Source: Flavobacteriales bacterium 33_180_T64 (GTDB taxonomy: Bacteria; Bacteroidota; Bacteroidia; Flavobacteriales; Flavobacteriaceae). Taken from it: DNA of 64,000 nucleotides. The translations under genes were made by a program, and so were the position numbers. Location: positions 1-64,000 of the forward strand of contig MAAQ01000013.1 of NCBI GenBank assembly GCA_002162685.1, written 5' to 3'. Below are positions 45,734 through 54,912 of the stretch, piece after piece; within the stretch, counting starts at the first letter, position 1, and each line of letters begins with the position of its first letter. The notes under the pieces are model-generated. The model did no database searches. It was not told the origin of the DNA and saw nothing but the letters and a program-made list of their open reading frames with translations.

Positions 45734-47095
45734 TTAATAATGGAAATGTTCACTTTCTTCGATGAAAGGATTACGTTTAGGCTCTAATGGAGCTTTAGTT
45801 AATGCTCTAAATACAATAAATATGAATAATCCTGCAAAAAGAAGTATTGAGCTAATTTCGGGAATTCCGATAGCCCATTGATCTCCAACTGTAGCTGGCA
45901 TAATCATATTAAATATATCTATATAATGACCACACAAAATAACGATACCTGCCATAATTACAAACCATGGAATACGCTTATAGTCACTATTCATTAATAA
46001 TAACAATGGAAATACAAAGTTCATTGCAACCATCCCTAAAAATGGTAATTGATAATCTTGAAACCTTGTAACAAAATATGTCACTTCTTCTGGGATATTT
46101 GAATACCAAATTAGCATAAATTGAGAGAACCATAAGTAAGTCCAGAAAATACTAAACCCGAACATGAACTTCGCTAAATCATGTATATGACTATCATTCA
46201 CTTTAGGTAAATATCCTTTAGATTTTAAATATATTGTAATCATTGCTATTACAGTAATCCCGCAAACCATCATTCCTGCTAATACATACCATCCAAAAAG
46301 AGTACTGAACCAATGGGGATCTACACTCATAATCCAATCCCAAGACATTATAGATTCTGTGTATAAAAAGAACACTAAAAATGCTGCTGAAATACGGAAG
46401 GTTTTAATGAAATTTTTATTATCATCTGCTTTGTCTTGAGCTAATGAGTACTTACGAGAAAAGCGTCTATATAAATACCATCCTCCAATAAATATTAAAC
46501 CTCTTACTCCAAACCAAGAAATATTTAACCAACCTGATTTTGCTTGTATAAGCTTATCATGTGCTACTACGTCTGGATCCATCCAGATAAATAAGCCATA
46601 ATGACCTATAACACCTGAAGCGATTGCTATACCTAAAACGATTAAAGCTCCTGGCAACATATAAGCAGTTATTCCTTCCATAACTCTTAATAATAATGGA
46701 GACCAACCAGCTTGAGCAGCATATTGTACCGCATAAAACGCTAATACACCAAGTGCAATCATAAAAAAGAAAAATGCTGCAACATACAAAGCTGCCCATG
46801 GTCTTTTATGCATAGCGTGCATTATATGATTCACATGCTTTGTGTGTTCATCAACTTGAGCATGTTCGGCTGGTTCAGCATGTGATGCTTCCGTTACATG
46901 AGAATCATGATCTTTAGCTTCATCGTGTCCAGCAGTTTCTCCATGACCTTCACCATGATGAGATTCGCTAGCCAATAGCGTCTCAACTTGGTCAAAATCT
47001 TTATGAGATGTCATAAAACCATAAGCAACACCAATGGCTCCTAATATCATTAGGGCTATTGCTACTACTCTTAATCTATTTGAAAATGTATACAT
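45734..47095 (-). CDS. actF: Alternative complex III membrane subunit ActF
   Basis: The 453-residue protein has about ten membrane helices and no redox motifs. The conserved-family WIMSVDPHWFSTLFGWY motif, near the middle, is the type seen in ActF-like (quinol:cytochrome c oxidoreductase membrane) proteins. A His/Glu-rich hydrophilic stretch (~43-95, 13 His) is placed between helices one and two. It is one of two integral scaffold subunits with ActC in the family. It is the sixth gene of the operon, followed by coxB. Confidence 0.9.
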   Translation of the reverse strand: MYTFSNRLRVVAIALMILGAIGVAYGFMTSHKDFDQVETLLASESHHGEGHGETAGHDEAKDHDSHVTEASHAEPAEHAQVDEHTKHVNHIMHAMHKRPWAALYVAAFFFFMIALGVLAFYAVQYAAQAGWSPLLLRVMEGITAYMLPGALIVLGIAIASGVIGHYGLFIWMDPDVVAHDKLIQAKSGWLNISWFGVRGLIFIGGWYLYRRFSRKYSLAQDKADDNKNFIKTFRISAAFLVFFLYTESIMSWDWIMSVDPHWFSTLFGWYVLAGMMVCGITVIAMITIYLKSKGYLPKVNDSHIHDLAKFMFGFSIFWTYLWFSQFMLIWYSNIPEEVTYFVTRFQDYQLPFLGMVAMNFVFPLLLLMNSDYKRIPWFVIMAGIVILCGHYIDIFNMIMPATVGDQWAIGIPEISSILLFAGLFIFIVFRALTKAPLEPKRNPFIEESEHFHY

Positions 47096-47119
47096 ATCTA
47101 TATATAATCTTTATCTATC

Positions 47120-47701
47120 TTATTTTTCTATGTCTGCCTTTAACTTAAGAACATAATCAACAACTTGCCAACGCTCTTCTTCATTTAATTGATTAGCGTA
47201 AGAACCCATAGCATTCTTTCCGTAGTAAATGGTATGATAAATACTACCAGATGTAATTGCTCTTCCTGCATCATCATAACTAGGCACTCCTAGAATTTTT
47301 TCTCTTTTAACAAGTTTCCCTTGCCCTTTTCCTTTATTACCATGACATATACCACAATAAATTTCATACAACTCTTTTCCTTTTGGTGTATCTATTTTCA
47401 TAGAATCTAAAGGACTAACTAAAGTTGTTTTAGCAAGTTCATAACCTTCTGTTGTGTTTTCAATTTCAAAAGGCATATGATCACCTCTAGGAATAGAACC
47501 TTCAGCAGGCAATTGAGCCTCCATATCATTACTAAGAATTTCTTTCCCGTCAACAACTATACTAACTTCTTGATAGGTTTCGTAGCCTACTGATTCATAC
47601 ATGTTTGGCATGAATTGGTAATTAGGTCTTGTATCCTTTTTACAGGCCACAACACTTGCAAATACCATTAATACTACTATTGTTTTAAATAAGCTTTTCA
47701 T
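47120..47701 (-). CDS. actE: Alternative complex III monoheme cytochrome c subunit ActE
   Basis: The 193-residue protein has a lipoprotein leader (ASVVAC, Cys at ~20) and one heme c motif CGICHG with a downstream Met (AMGSYAN) likely to be the axial ligand. ActE is the electron-exit cytochrome of ACIII and is lipid-anchored in the periplasm, consistent with the leader seen. It would deliver electrons to CuA of the adjacent CoxB. Confidence 0.93.
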   Translation of the reverse strand: MKSLFKTIVVLMVFASVVACKKDTRPNYQFMPNMYESVGYETYQEVSIVVDGKEILSNDMEAQLPAEGSIPRGDHMPFEIENTTEGYELAKTTLVSPLDSMKIDTPKGKELYEIYCGICHGNKGKGQGKLVKREKILGVPSYDDAGRAITSGSIYHTIYYGKNAMGSYANQLNEEERWQVVDYVLKLKADIEK

Positions 47702-47710
47702 CTGTATAAA

Positions 47711-48241
47711 TTAATGCGCTTTATCAATTAAATTAATTTCTACTGCTCCAGTTTCTTTTAATAAATTGGAGAGTTCTTTTTCGTTATTCTGAACAGCGAT
47801 TTCCATTAAAAAATGATCATCAGTTGTTCTTGGGTCTGGGTTTTCAGCTTTTTTAAATGGCCACATTCTACTTCTTAAATAGAAGGTGATAACCATTAAG
47901 TGAGCAGCAAAAAACACCGTTAATTCAAACATAATTGGCACAAAAGCTGGCATGTTTTCTATATAGCTAAAACTTGGTTTACCACCAATGTCTTGAGGCC
48001 AATCTTGTATCATGATGAAATTCATCATTACAACTGCTACTGTTAAACCAACACAACCATACATAAATGATGCAATAGCGAGTCTTGTTGGAGCTAATCC
48101 CATCGCTTTGTCTAGTCCATGAACCGGAAAAGGCGTATATATTTCTTCGATATGATGATGTGCTGACTTTACCTTTTTAACGGCAGCCATTAAAACATCA
48201 TCATCTGTATAAATAGCGTGAATTACTTTTGAAGCTTCCAT
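47711..48241 (-). CDS. actD: Alternative complex III membrane subunit ActD (DUF3341)
   Basis: The 176-residue protein has two membrane helices (~57-78, 97-120) and a cytoplasmic N-terminal domain starting with VIHAIYTDDD; DUF3341 family. It carries no cofactor motif. In known ACIII it packs against ActC/ActF. It starts eight bases after actC. Confidence 0.9.
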   Translation of the reverse strand: MEASKVIHAIYTDDDVLMAAVKKVKSAHHHIEEIYTPFPVHGLDKAMGLAPTRLAIASFMYGCVGLTVAVVMMNFIMIQDWPQDIGGKPSFSYIENMPAFVPIMFELTVFFAAHLMVITFYLRSRMWPFKKAENPDPRTTDDHFLMEIAVQNNEKELSNLLKETGAVEINLIDKAH

Positions 48242-48249
48242 GTACTATT

Positions 48250-49701
48250 TTAGTTTTTTGTTTCTTTATTATTATCTCCTGATGTTCTTTCATCAGCACC
48301 AGTTCCAACTAAGCTATCTCCTTGCTCTCTTATTTTTTTATAACGTTCTCCAGAAGACTTTAAGATTGTTTTCACTTCAGCTTGAGCAATTACAGGGAAG
48401 GTTCTTGCGTACAATAAAAATAATACAAAGAAGAAACCAATTGTCCCTATAAAAATTCCAATATCTACAAATGTAGGAGAGAACATCGTCCATGATGATG
48501 GTAAATAATCTCTGTGTAGTGATGTTACGATAATAACGAAACGTTCAAACCACATACCAACATTTACAACAATAGAGATAAAAAATGAGAACATAATACT
48601 TGTTCTTAATTTCTTGAACCACATAAATTGAGGTGAGAACACATTACACGACATCATCATCCAGTAAGCCCAAGCATAAGGTCCTGTAGCTCTATTTAAA
48701 AATGCGTATTGTTCATATTCTACTCCAGAATACCAAGCAATAAATAATTCTGTAATATAAGCCACACCAACTATAGAACCTGTAATCATAATTACAATGT
48801 TCATTAATTCGATATGCTGTACTGTAATATAGTCTTCTAAGCTACACACTTTACGCATGATAATAAGCAATGTGTTTACCATCGCAAAACCAGAGAATAC
48901 TGCACCTGCTACAAAATAAGGTGGAAAAATCGTGGTATGCCAACCAGGAATTACCGAGGTAGCGAAATCAAATGATACAATAGTGTGTACAGAAAGTACT
49001 AAAGGTGTTGCTAAACCGGCAAGTACCAATGATACTTCTTCAAAACGTTGCCAATCTTTAGCGCGTCCTGACCAACCAAAACTCAATAACGAGTATATTT
49101 TCTTTTGAAACGGTTTTATTGCTCTATCACGTAACATCGCAAAATCAGGAAGTAAACCAGTCCACCAAAATACTAATGATACTGATAAATACGTTGATAT
49201 AGCAAATACATCCCAAAGTAATGGAGAGTTAAAGTTTACCCAAAGTGAACCAAATTGATTCGGAATTGGTAACACCCAATATCCTAACCAAGGTCTTCCC
49301 ATGTGAATTACTGGAAATAAACCTGCTTGAACTACAGAGAAAATTGTCATTGCTTCTGCAGAACGGTTAATTGCCATTCTCCATTTTTGACGAAAAAGTA
49401 AAAGTACAGCAGAAATTAATGTTCCTGCATGACCAATACCAACCCACCAAACGAAGTTAGTAATATCCCAAGCCCAACCAACGGTTTTATTCAAACCCCA
49501 AGTTCCAATACCTGTAGAAATTGTATAGATAATACACCCTATTCCCCAAAGGAATGCGATAAGTGCGATTGAAAATACAATCCACCAAGATTTATTTGCT
49601 TTTCCTTCAACAGGTGCTGCCACATCTACCGATACATCGTGATATGATTTTTCTCCTGTAACTAAGGGTCTTCTAATAGGTGCTTCGTAATGAGACGCCA
49701 T
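48250..49701 (-). CDS. actC: Alternative complex III quinol-site subunit ActC (NrfD-like)
   Basis: The 483-residue protein is an NrfD/PsrC-type polytopic membrane protein with ten helices. WVGIGHAGTLISAVLLLFR and GLFPVIHMGRPWL include conserved charged and His positions of the family. ActC is the subunit in which menaquinol is oxidised at the periplasmic side next to ActB. The gene follows actB by 30 bases. Confidence 0.94.
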   Translation of the reverse strand: MASHYEAPIRRPLVTGEKSYHDVSVDVAAPVEGKANKSWWIVFSIALIAFLWGIGCIIYTISTGIGTWGLNKTVGWAWDITNFVWWVGIGHAGTLISAVLLLFRQKWRMAINRSAEAMTIFSVVQAGLFPVIHMGRPWLGYWVLPIPNQFGSLWVNFNSPLLWDVFAISTYLSVSLVFWWTGLLPDFAMLRDRAIKPFQKKIYSLLSFGWSGRAKDWQRFEEVSLVLAGLATPLVLSVHTIVSFDFATSVIPGWHTTIFPPYFVAGAVFSGFAMVNTLLIIMRKVCSLEDYITVQHIELMNIVIMITGSIVGVAYITELFIAWYSGVEYEQYAFLNRATGPYAWAYWMMMSCNVFSPQFMWFKKLRTSIMFSFFISIVVNVGMWFERFVIIVTSLHRDYLPSSWTMFSPTFVDIGIFIGTIGFFFVLFLLYARTFPVIAQAEVKTILKSSGERYKKIREQGDSLVGTGADERTSGDNNKETKN

Positions 49702-49731
49702 AATCTATTATAATTATTTCTTAATTAATTT

Positions 49732-52700
49732 TTATGCTTCTATTGTATTTCTCACTTTAGTATGATACTGCACATTTGGTTTAGTACCGACACTTTCTAA
49801 TAAGTGATACATACGATCATCTTCTTTAAGTTTTGCAACTTTACTTTCTTTATCATTGATATCTCCAAATTTCATTGACCCACTACTACAAGCTGCAGAA
49901 CAAGCTGTTTGAAATTCTCCATCTTTAATTACTCGTCCGTCACGTTTAGCATCAAGTATTGTTTTTTGTGTCATTTGAATACACATAGAACATTTTTCCA
50001 TCACACCACGCGAACGTACTGTCACATCTGGATTTAATACCATACGTCCTAAGTCATCATTCATATGGTAATCAAACTCATCATTTTGAGCATATAAAAA
50101 CCAGTTAAAACGACGCACTTTATATGGACAATTGTTTGCACAATAACGTGTACCTACACAACGGTTATAAGCCATGTGATTCTGACCTTGACGACCATGT
50201 GATGTTGCTGCCACTGGGCAAACAGTTTCACAAGGCGCATGATTACAATGCTGACACATTACTGGTTGAAAAGCTACTTGAGGATTATCAGCTGGATGTT
50301 CTAATTCTCCAAATCCACTTAATGAACCTTTATCTCCCCAAAGTCCAGAGAACTCATCTTTTTTAGTATCATCTTCAGCAAACGTATCTTCCGAAGAATA
50401 ATATCTATCAATACGTAACCAATGCATATCACGACTACGTCTAATTTCTTCTTTACCAACTACTGGCACATTATTTTCAGCGTGACAAGCAATTACACAA
50501 GCTCCACAACCTGTACAAGAATTTAAATCTATTGATAAGTTAAAATGGTGTCCAATTGAACGATCAAACTCATCCCATAAATCAACTTCAGGAGACGTTA
50601 TTGGTGTTTCCTCGTGATTTAATGAAACCATAGGAATAGCATTCCAATGCGCTTTATCCTTTGTATTGAAAACCTCTAGGGTTGTTTCTTTTATAATATC
50701 GCCACGACCCATTAACGTATTTTGCAATTGAACAGATGCAAATTCATGCATTCCAGATGCTTTACTTATAGATACATTTTGACTTGTATTGAAATCTTGG
50801 TATAACGCATAAGCATTAACACCAGTCATCATTTCTTCTTTTAAACCTGCAGTTCTTCCATAACCTAAAGACAATCCGATAGAGCCTTTAGCTTGTCCTG
50901 GTTGAATAATTACAGGTACATTTTTTAAGGCAACTCCATTTACAGTTAAATCTGCATAACTCCCATTTAATGCTCCTGTAGCCTCATGCTCATTAATTAG
51001 ACTTAATGATTTCGCATCAGCAGAAGATATTGTTAAGTAATTATCCCAAGACGTTCTTGTAATTGGATCTGGAAATTCTTGCAACCATGGATTGTTAGCT
51101 TGTTGACCATCTCCCATACCAACCTTAGTATACAATGACAACTCCATGCCTTGAGATGTAGAAGAAGACGCTAATGTTCTTGCTGCGCTTCCTGCTGAAA
51201 CAGCTGGAGCAGTTACATCATCAACGGTTGTGTCAATTGTTTCGGTAGCAATACTACCAACATAAACACCATCTTGTAATGCTTTATTAAAAGACGAACT
51301 TGTTAAGATACTAGATCCCCAAGTTTCCTTAATATAGTCACGATAATTTTTATCATTTCCATTCCAAACTAATAAAGCTTCTTGGAATTGACGTGTATCA
51401 AATAACGGACGAATTGCCGGTTGCATTAAACTGTAATGCCCTTTTTTAAGCTCAACATCTCCCCAAGATTCTAAATAGTGAGGTGCAGCAGCAATATACT
51501 GTGTTACTGTAGATGTTTCATCTGCTTTCATTGAGAAAGCAATAGATAATTCTGTTTTTGCAAGACCTTCGGCAAAATCTGAAGCATTAGGAAGCGTATA
51601 CATTGGGTTAACACCACTCATGATGATACCTCCAACACGTCCAGCTTTCATATCTGTTACTAATTTAGCAACAGCTCTATTATTACCTTGTCTTGTTAAA
51701 ATAGGAGTAGAAGCATCAAATGCTTTACTATTCAACTTTTCGTTGATAGCTAATGCCACTGTTTGCGCATTTACATCTTGAATACCTGTAACTAAAACAC
51801 CGTTACTTCCTGCTTTATTTAATTCTGAAGCAGCATTTTGTACTGCTTTATTTATGTGTTCTGGTAAATCTGTAGAGACAGATCCGCCTACGACTAAACT
51901 ATATAATTTAGATAAGGCTTGCTTTTGTTCGCTAGGTGTTAAAGGCACACGCTTATCTGCATTTGCTCCAGATAAAGACATATTTGACTCAAACTGAACA
52001 TGACGAGACATTTTTCCGTTTGTTGGAACACGTCCTTGAGCATATCCTGAATCAAAACCTCCACCTTGCCAATCTCCTAAGAAATCAGCTCCGACAGAAA
52101 CTATAGTCATTGCTTTAGAAAAATCATACCCAGCAAGACCACGAGTTCCATACTTCGCTTCAAACGCATCTAAAGCCGCAGATTCTGAAACCGCATCATA
52201 AACAACATGACGAACATTTCCGTATTTTTCTTTGAATTCAGCAATTAATTTAGATGTTGATGGACTAGCATATGTTTGCGTTAACAATACAATTTCTTTT
52301 CCAGCTACACTTAAATCTGTTAACTTCTGAGTCGTTTCAGAATTAAAAGTTGACCAAGCGATATCGCTATCACCTTTGATTGCACTTTTTACTCTCAAAC
52401 TATCATACAATCCTAAAACAGAAGCGTTAACTCTTGCATTAGCACCATTATGTGTTTTTGCTAAATTGTTGTTTTCAATTTTAATTGGACGACCTTCACG
52501 TGTTTTTACTAAAACACTAGCAAAATCAAAACCATTAGCAATTGTAGTTGCATAGTAGTTAGCAACACCAGGAGTAATAGATTCTGGCTGAACTACATAA
52601 GGAATTGATTTAATTACAGGCCCTTCACAAGCTGCTAAAGATGCAGCAGCAGTACTAAAACCAACATACTTCAAAAAGTCACGACGTGTTGTAGATGAAG

Positions 52701-52839
52701 ACTCTAATGATTCTTTATCTCCTAAAAACTCACTTGTTGGAATTTCTTCAACAAATTCATTTTGTGCAAGCGTCTCAACAATAGAGCTATTTTCGTTTAG
52801 CTCTTCAACACTTTTCCAGTATTTCTTGTTTGATGACAT
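49732..52839 (-). CDS. actB: Alternative complex III iron-sulfur subunit ActB
   Basis: The 1035-residue protein has a Tat-type twin-arginine motif (TTRRDFLKYVGF, ~52-63) with a lipobox LAAC (~72-75), so a lipid-anchored, folded, Tat-exported subunit. The N-terminal ~700 residues resemble a molybdopterin-oxidoreductase fold that in this family carries no molybdenum. The C-terminal part has four Cys clusters: CTGCGACVIACH, CQHCNHAPCETVCP, CVGTRYCANNCP, and CSMCI with CSAAC. This fits three [4Fe-4S] and one [3Fe-4S]. It relays electrons from menaquinol to the hemes of ActA. Confidence 0.95.
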   Translation of the reverse strand: MSSNKKYWKSVEELNENSSIVETLAQNEFVEEIPTSEFLGDKESLESSSTTRRDFLKYVGFSTAAASLAACEGPVIKSIPYVVQPESITPGVANYYATTIANGFDFASVLVKTREGRPIKIENNNLAKTHNGANARVNASVLGLYDSLRVKSAIKGDSDIAWSTFNSETTQKLTDLSVAGKEIVLLTQTYASPSTSKLIAEFKEKYGNVRHVVYDAVSESAALDAFEAKYGTRGLAGYDFSKAMTIVSVGADFLGDWQGGGFDSGYAQGRVPTNGKMSRHVQFESNMSLSGANADKRVPLTPSEQKQALSKLYSLVVGGSVSTDLPEHINKAVQNAASELNKAGSNGVLVTGIQDVNAQTVALAINEKLNSKAFDASTPILTRQGNNRAVAKLVTDMKAGRVGGIIMSGVNPMYTLPNASDFAEGLAKTELSIAFSMKADETSTVTQYIAAAPHYLESWGDVELKKGHYSLMQPAIRPLFDTRQFQEALLVWNGNDKNYRDYIKETWGSSILTSSSFNKALQDGVYVGSIATETIDTTVDDVTAPAVSAGSAARTLASSSTSQGMELSLYTKVGMGDGQQANNPWLQEFPDPITRTSWDNYLTISSADAKSLSLINEHEATGALNGSYADLTVNGVALKNVPVIIQPGQAKGSIGLSLGYGRTAGLKEEMMTGVNAYALYQDFNTSQNVSISKASGMHEFASVQLQNTLMGRGDIIKETTLEVFNTKDKAHWNAIPMVSLNHEETPITSPEVDLWDEFDRSIGHHFNLSIDLNSCTGCGACVIACHAENNVPVVGKEEIRRSRDMHWLRIDRYYSSEDTFAEDDTKKDEFSGLWGDKGSLSGFGELEHPADNPQVAFQPVMCQHCNHAPCETVCPVAATSHGRQGQNHMAYNRCVGTRYCANNCPYKVRRFNWFLYAQNDEFDYHMNDDLGRMVLNPDVTVRSRGVMEKCSMCIQMTQKTILDAKRDGRVIKDGEFQTACSAACSSGSMKFGDINDKESKVAKLKEDDRMYHLLESVGTKPNVQYHTKVRNTIEA

Positions 52840-52874
52840 ATTATATAATTGAATTACTTCTTAAATTAATATTA

Positions 52875-54236
52875 TTAGTAGTGACACTTACCACATTCCA
52901 ATCCGCCCATTTGAGCAGCAGTAAGTTTATCTACACCATACTTCTTAGATAATTGCTCATGTATTTTTGTATAATACGCATTATCCTCAACTTTTACATT
53001 TGTCTCTCTGTGACAGTTAATACACCATCCCATAGTTAAAGGCGCATGCTGATACATTACTTCCATTTCTTCAACAGGACCATGACATGTTTGACATTGC
53101 ACACCTGCAACTTCAACGTGTTGTGAATGATTGAAATAAGCAAAATCTGGAAGATTATGTACTCTCACCCATTTTACTGGCTTCGTTTTTCCTGTATATT
53201 TTTGTTCTGCATCATCCCAACCAACAGCTGTGTATAGTTTTTGAATTTCAGCATTATAATCTACACTGTACTCATTTAAACCTTCTTGTTGTGTAGCATC
53301 TGCTACTTGATAGATAGATTTATGACAATTCATACAAACGTTTAATGATGGAATTCCTGATGTCTTACTCACTCTAGCAGAAGAGTGACAGTATTTACAA
53401 TCGACACCATTATCTCCAGCATGTATTTTATGTGAGAAGTGAATAGGTTGCACTGGTTGATATCCTTGATCTACGCCTATTTGAGATAAATACCCATATA
53501 CAAAGTAAGCACTAGCTAATAAAAAGAAAATTGTAGTTACTAAAACCAAGAATTGATTTTGAACGAAGGCTTTCCAAATTGGTAAGCTTTTATCTTTTGT
53601 TACGACTTCTATACCTTTCTCTTCAGCAAAACGATTTAATGTTTGTCTTACCAATACTAAAGCAATTGCTAATAAAGCAAATAAAATTGCTAGAGCGCCA
53701 AGTATTAATTTGTTTGAAATCCCTCCTGAATCGCCACCATTTACAGTCGGTGGTTCATAACCAGGGCAGCCTGGTTGAGGATTTGCTTTACAAGGATCAA
53801 TCTTCTCTGCTGTATATGCTAAAACATCAGAAATATCTTGATCTGATAACTGAGGAAATGCAGTCATTGCAGTCCCGTTATATTCATTAAAAATCTGATT
53901 AGCATAAGCATCACCAGACTTTACCATTCCTGCACTGTTACGAATCCATTTGTTTAACCATTCCCTATCTAAACCTTGCTCATCAGCCAAACGCGCTTCT
54001 ACATTACGTAAAGCTGGACCTGTCATTTTTTTATCTAATTGATGACATGCAGCACAATTGGTGTTAAATAAGGTTTTTCCATTTTTAGGATCACCTTCTT
54101 GAGCAGTAAGCGATGTAGAAAATGTAAGTAAAATAACCAGTCCTAAGTAAGGAATCTTTGAGGTTAGTTGACGGTAAATTACCTGTATCATATTGTTAGT
54201 TAAATTATCTTCTAAACTTTGGTATGATTTTTTCAT
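52875..54236 (-). CDS. actA: Alternative complex III multiheme cytochrome ActA with extra N-terminal monoheme domain
   Basis: The 453-residue protein has six CxxCH motifs: CAACH (~62), CKYCH, CMNCH, CQTCH, CINCH and CGKCH. The first belongs to a class I-like cytochrome c domain (~50-140) placed before two membrane helices (~180-200 and ~235-258). The other five form the pentaheme domain (~280-453). A leader helix precedes the mature start QEGDPKN. ActA is the electron wire of ACIII. It heads the operon; -7 TATTTTTG lies at 54272-54279. An alternative start is ATG 54191. Confidence 0.93.
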   Translation of the reverse strand: MKKSYQSLEDNLTNNMIQVIYRQLTSKIPYLGLVILLTFSTSLTAQEGDPKNGKTLFNTNCAACHQLDKKMTGPALRNVEARLADEQGLDREWLNKWIRNSAGMVKSGDAYANQIFNEYNGTAMTAFPQLSDQDISDVLAYTAEKIDPCKANPQPGCPGYEPPTVNGGDSGGISNKLILGALAILFALLAIALVLVRQTLNRFAEEKGIEVVTKDKSLPIWKAFVQNQFLVLVTTIFFLLASAYFVYGYLSQIGVDQGYQPVQPIHFSHKIHAGDNGVDCKYCHSSARVSKTSGIPSLNVCMNCHKSIYQVADATQQEGLNEYSVDYNAEIQKLYTAVGWDDAEQKYTGKTKPVKWVRVHNLPDFAYFNHSQHVEVAGVQCQTCHGPVEEMEVMYQHAPLTMGWCINCHRETNVKVEDNAYYTKIHEQLSKKYGVDKLTAAQMGGLECGKCHY

Positions 54237-54271
54237 TAATACTATTGAAAAATCGTTTGTAAAATCTCACG

Positions 54272-54279
54272 CAAAAATA
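54272..54279 (-). promoter_or_regulatory. TATTTTTG -7 promoter box of the act-cox operon
   Basis: An exact TAnnTTTG match on the minus strand, about 36 bases upstream of the actA ATG. No TTG at the normal -33 distance. Confidence 0.5.
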
Positions 54280-54433
54280 GTACTTAAAGTCCATTTTAGA
54301 AATGTTACAGAACTGTTAATTGATAATTTATAAGGATTCTAAATAATAATTTTAAGTCAATTTAGTTAATAATGAAGACTAACGAAACAACACTTAAAAA
54401 AAATCGTTTTCTTTGTATCAAATTTCAAAATAT

Positions 54434-54814
54434 ATGAAAATTAATAATTTAAAAAACGCAGTACTATTCTTAACATTCTTTGGTATTGCAAATCAAGTAT
54501 TTGCTCAAGAAGGTGTTGTTAGTATTGACCAAGATAGTGACATCTCAAAACTACTAGAATATAAAAAAGATGTAAAAACAACAGATTTATATAAAATACA
54601 ATTAGACTTTGGCTCTCGTTCTGAAGCTATAGCTCTACGTGAAAAATTTAAAAATAAATTTTCACAATGGCCTTCCGAATTAGTTTACGAAACACCTAAT
54701 TATAAAGTTTGGGTTGGTAATTTTAGCACACGTCTAGAAGCTGATATTGCTTTATTAAAAATTAAGAAACAGTTTTCAAAAGCTATGGTTTTTGAACCAA
54801 AGAAAGAGGACTAG
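54434..54814 (+). CDS. Small exported SPOR-domain protein
   Basis: The 126-residue protein has a signal peptide (residues ~1-24, FGIANQVFAQ). A SPOR domain (~55-126; YKIQLDFGSRSEAIALREKF, YKVWVGNFSTRLEADIAL) follows. SPOR domains bind denuded septal peptidoglycan, so the protein may sit at the division site. The start is the ATG at 54434; a longer in-frame TTG start at 54413 overlaps a degenerate -7-like box (TTTCTTTG). It converges on infB. Confidence 0.82.
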   Translation: MKINNLKNAVLFLTFFGIANQVFAQEGVVSIDQDSDISKLLEYKKDVKTTDLYKIQLDFGSRSEAIALREKFKNKFSQWPSELVYETPNYKVWVGNFSTRLEADIALLKIKKQFSKAMVFEPKKED

Positions 54815-54846
54815 ATTTTGGTTCTTAATTTTAAAACATCACAATA

Positions 54847-54878
54847 AAAAAATGCGCCTTAAATAAGGCGCATTTTTT
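54847..54878. terminator. Bidirectional terminator between the SPOR gene and infB
   Basis: The perfect 14-bp stem AAAAAATGCGCCTT / AAGGCGCATTTTTT has a four-base loop and T tracts on both strands. It serves the convergent SPOR gene (stop 54814) and infB (stop 54913). Confidence 0.9.
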
Positions 54879-54912
54879 TTATTATAACTTCAATAGGTTT
54901 AGATATCAAGCC

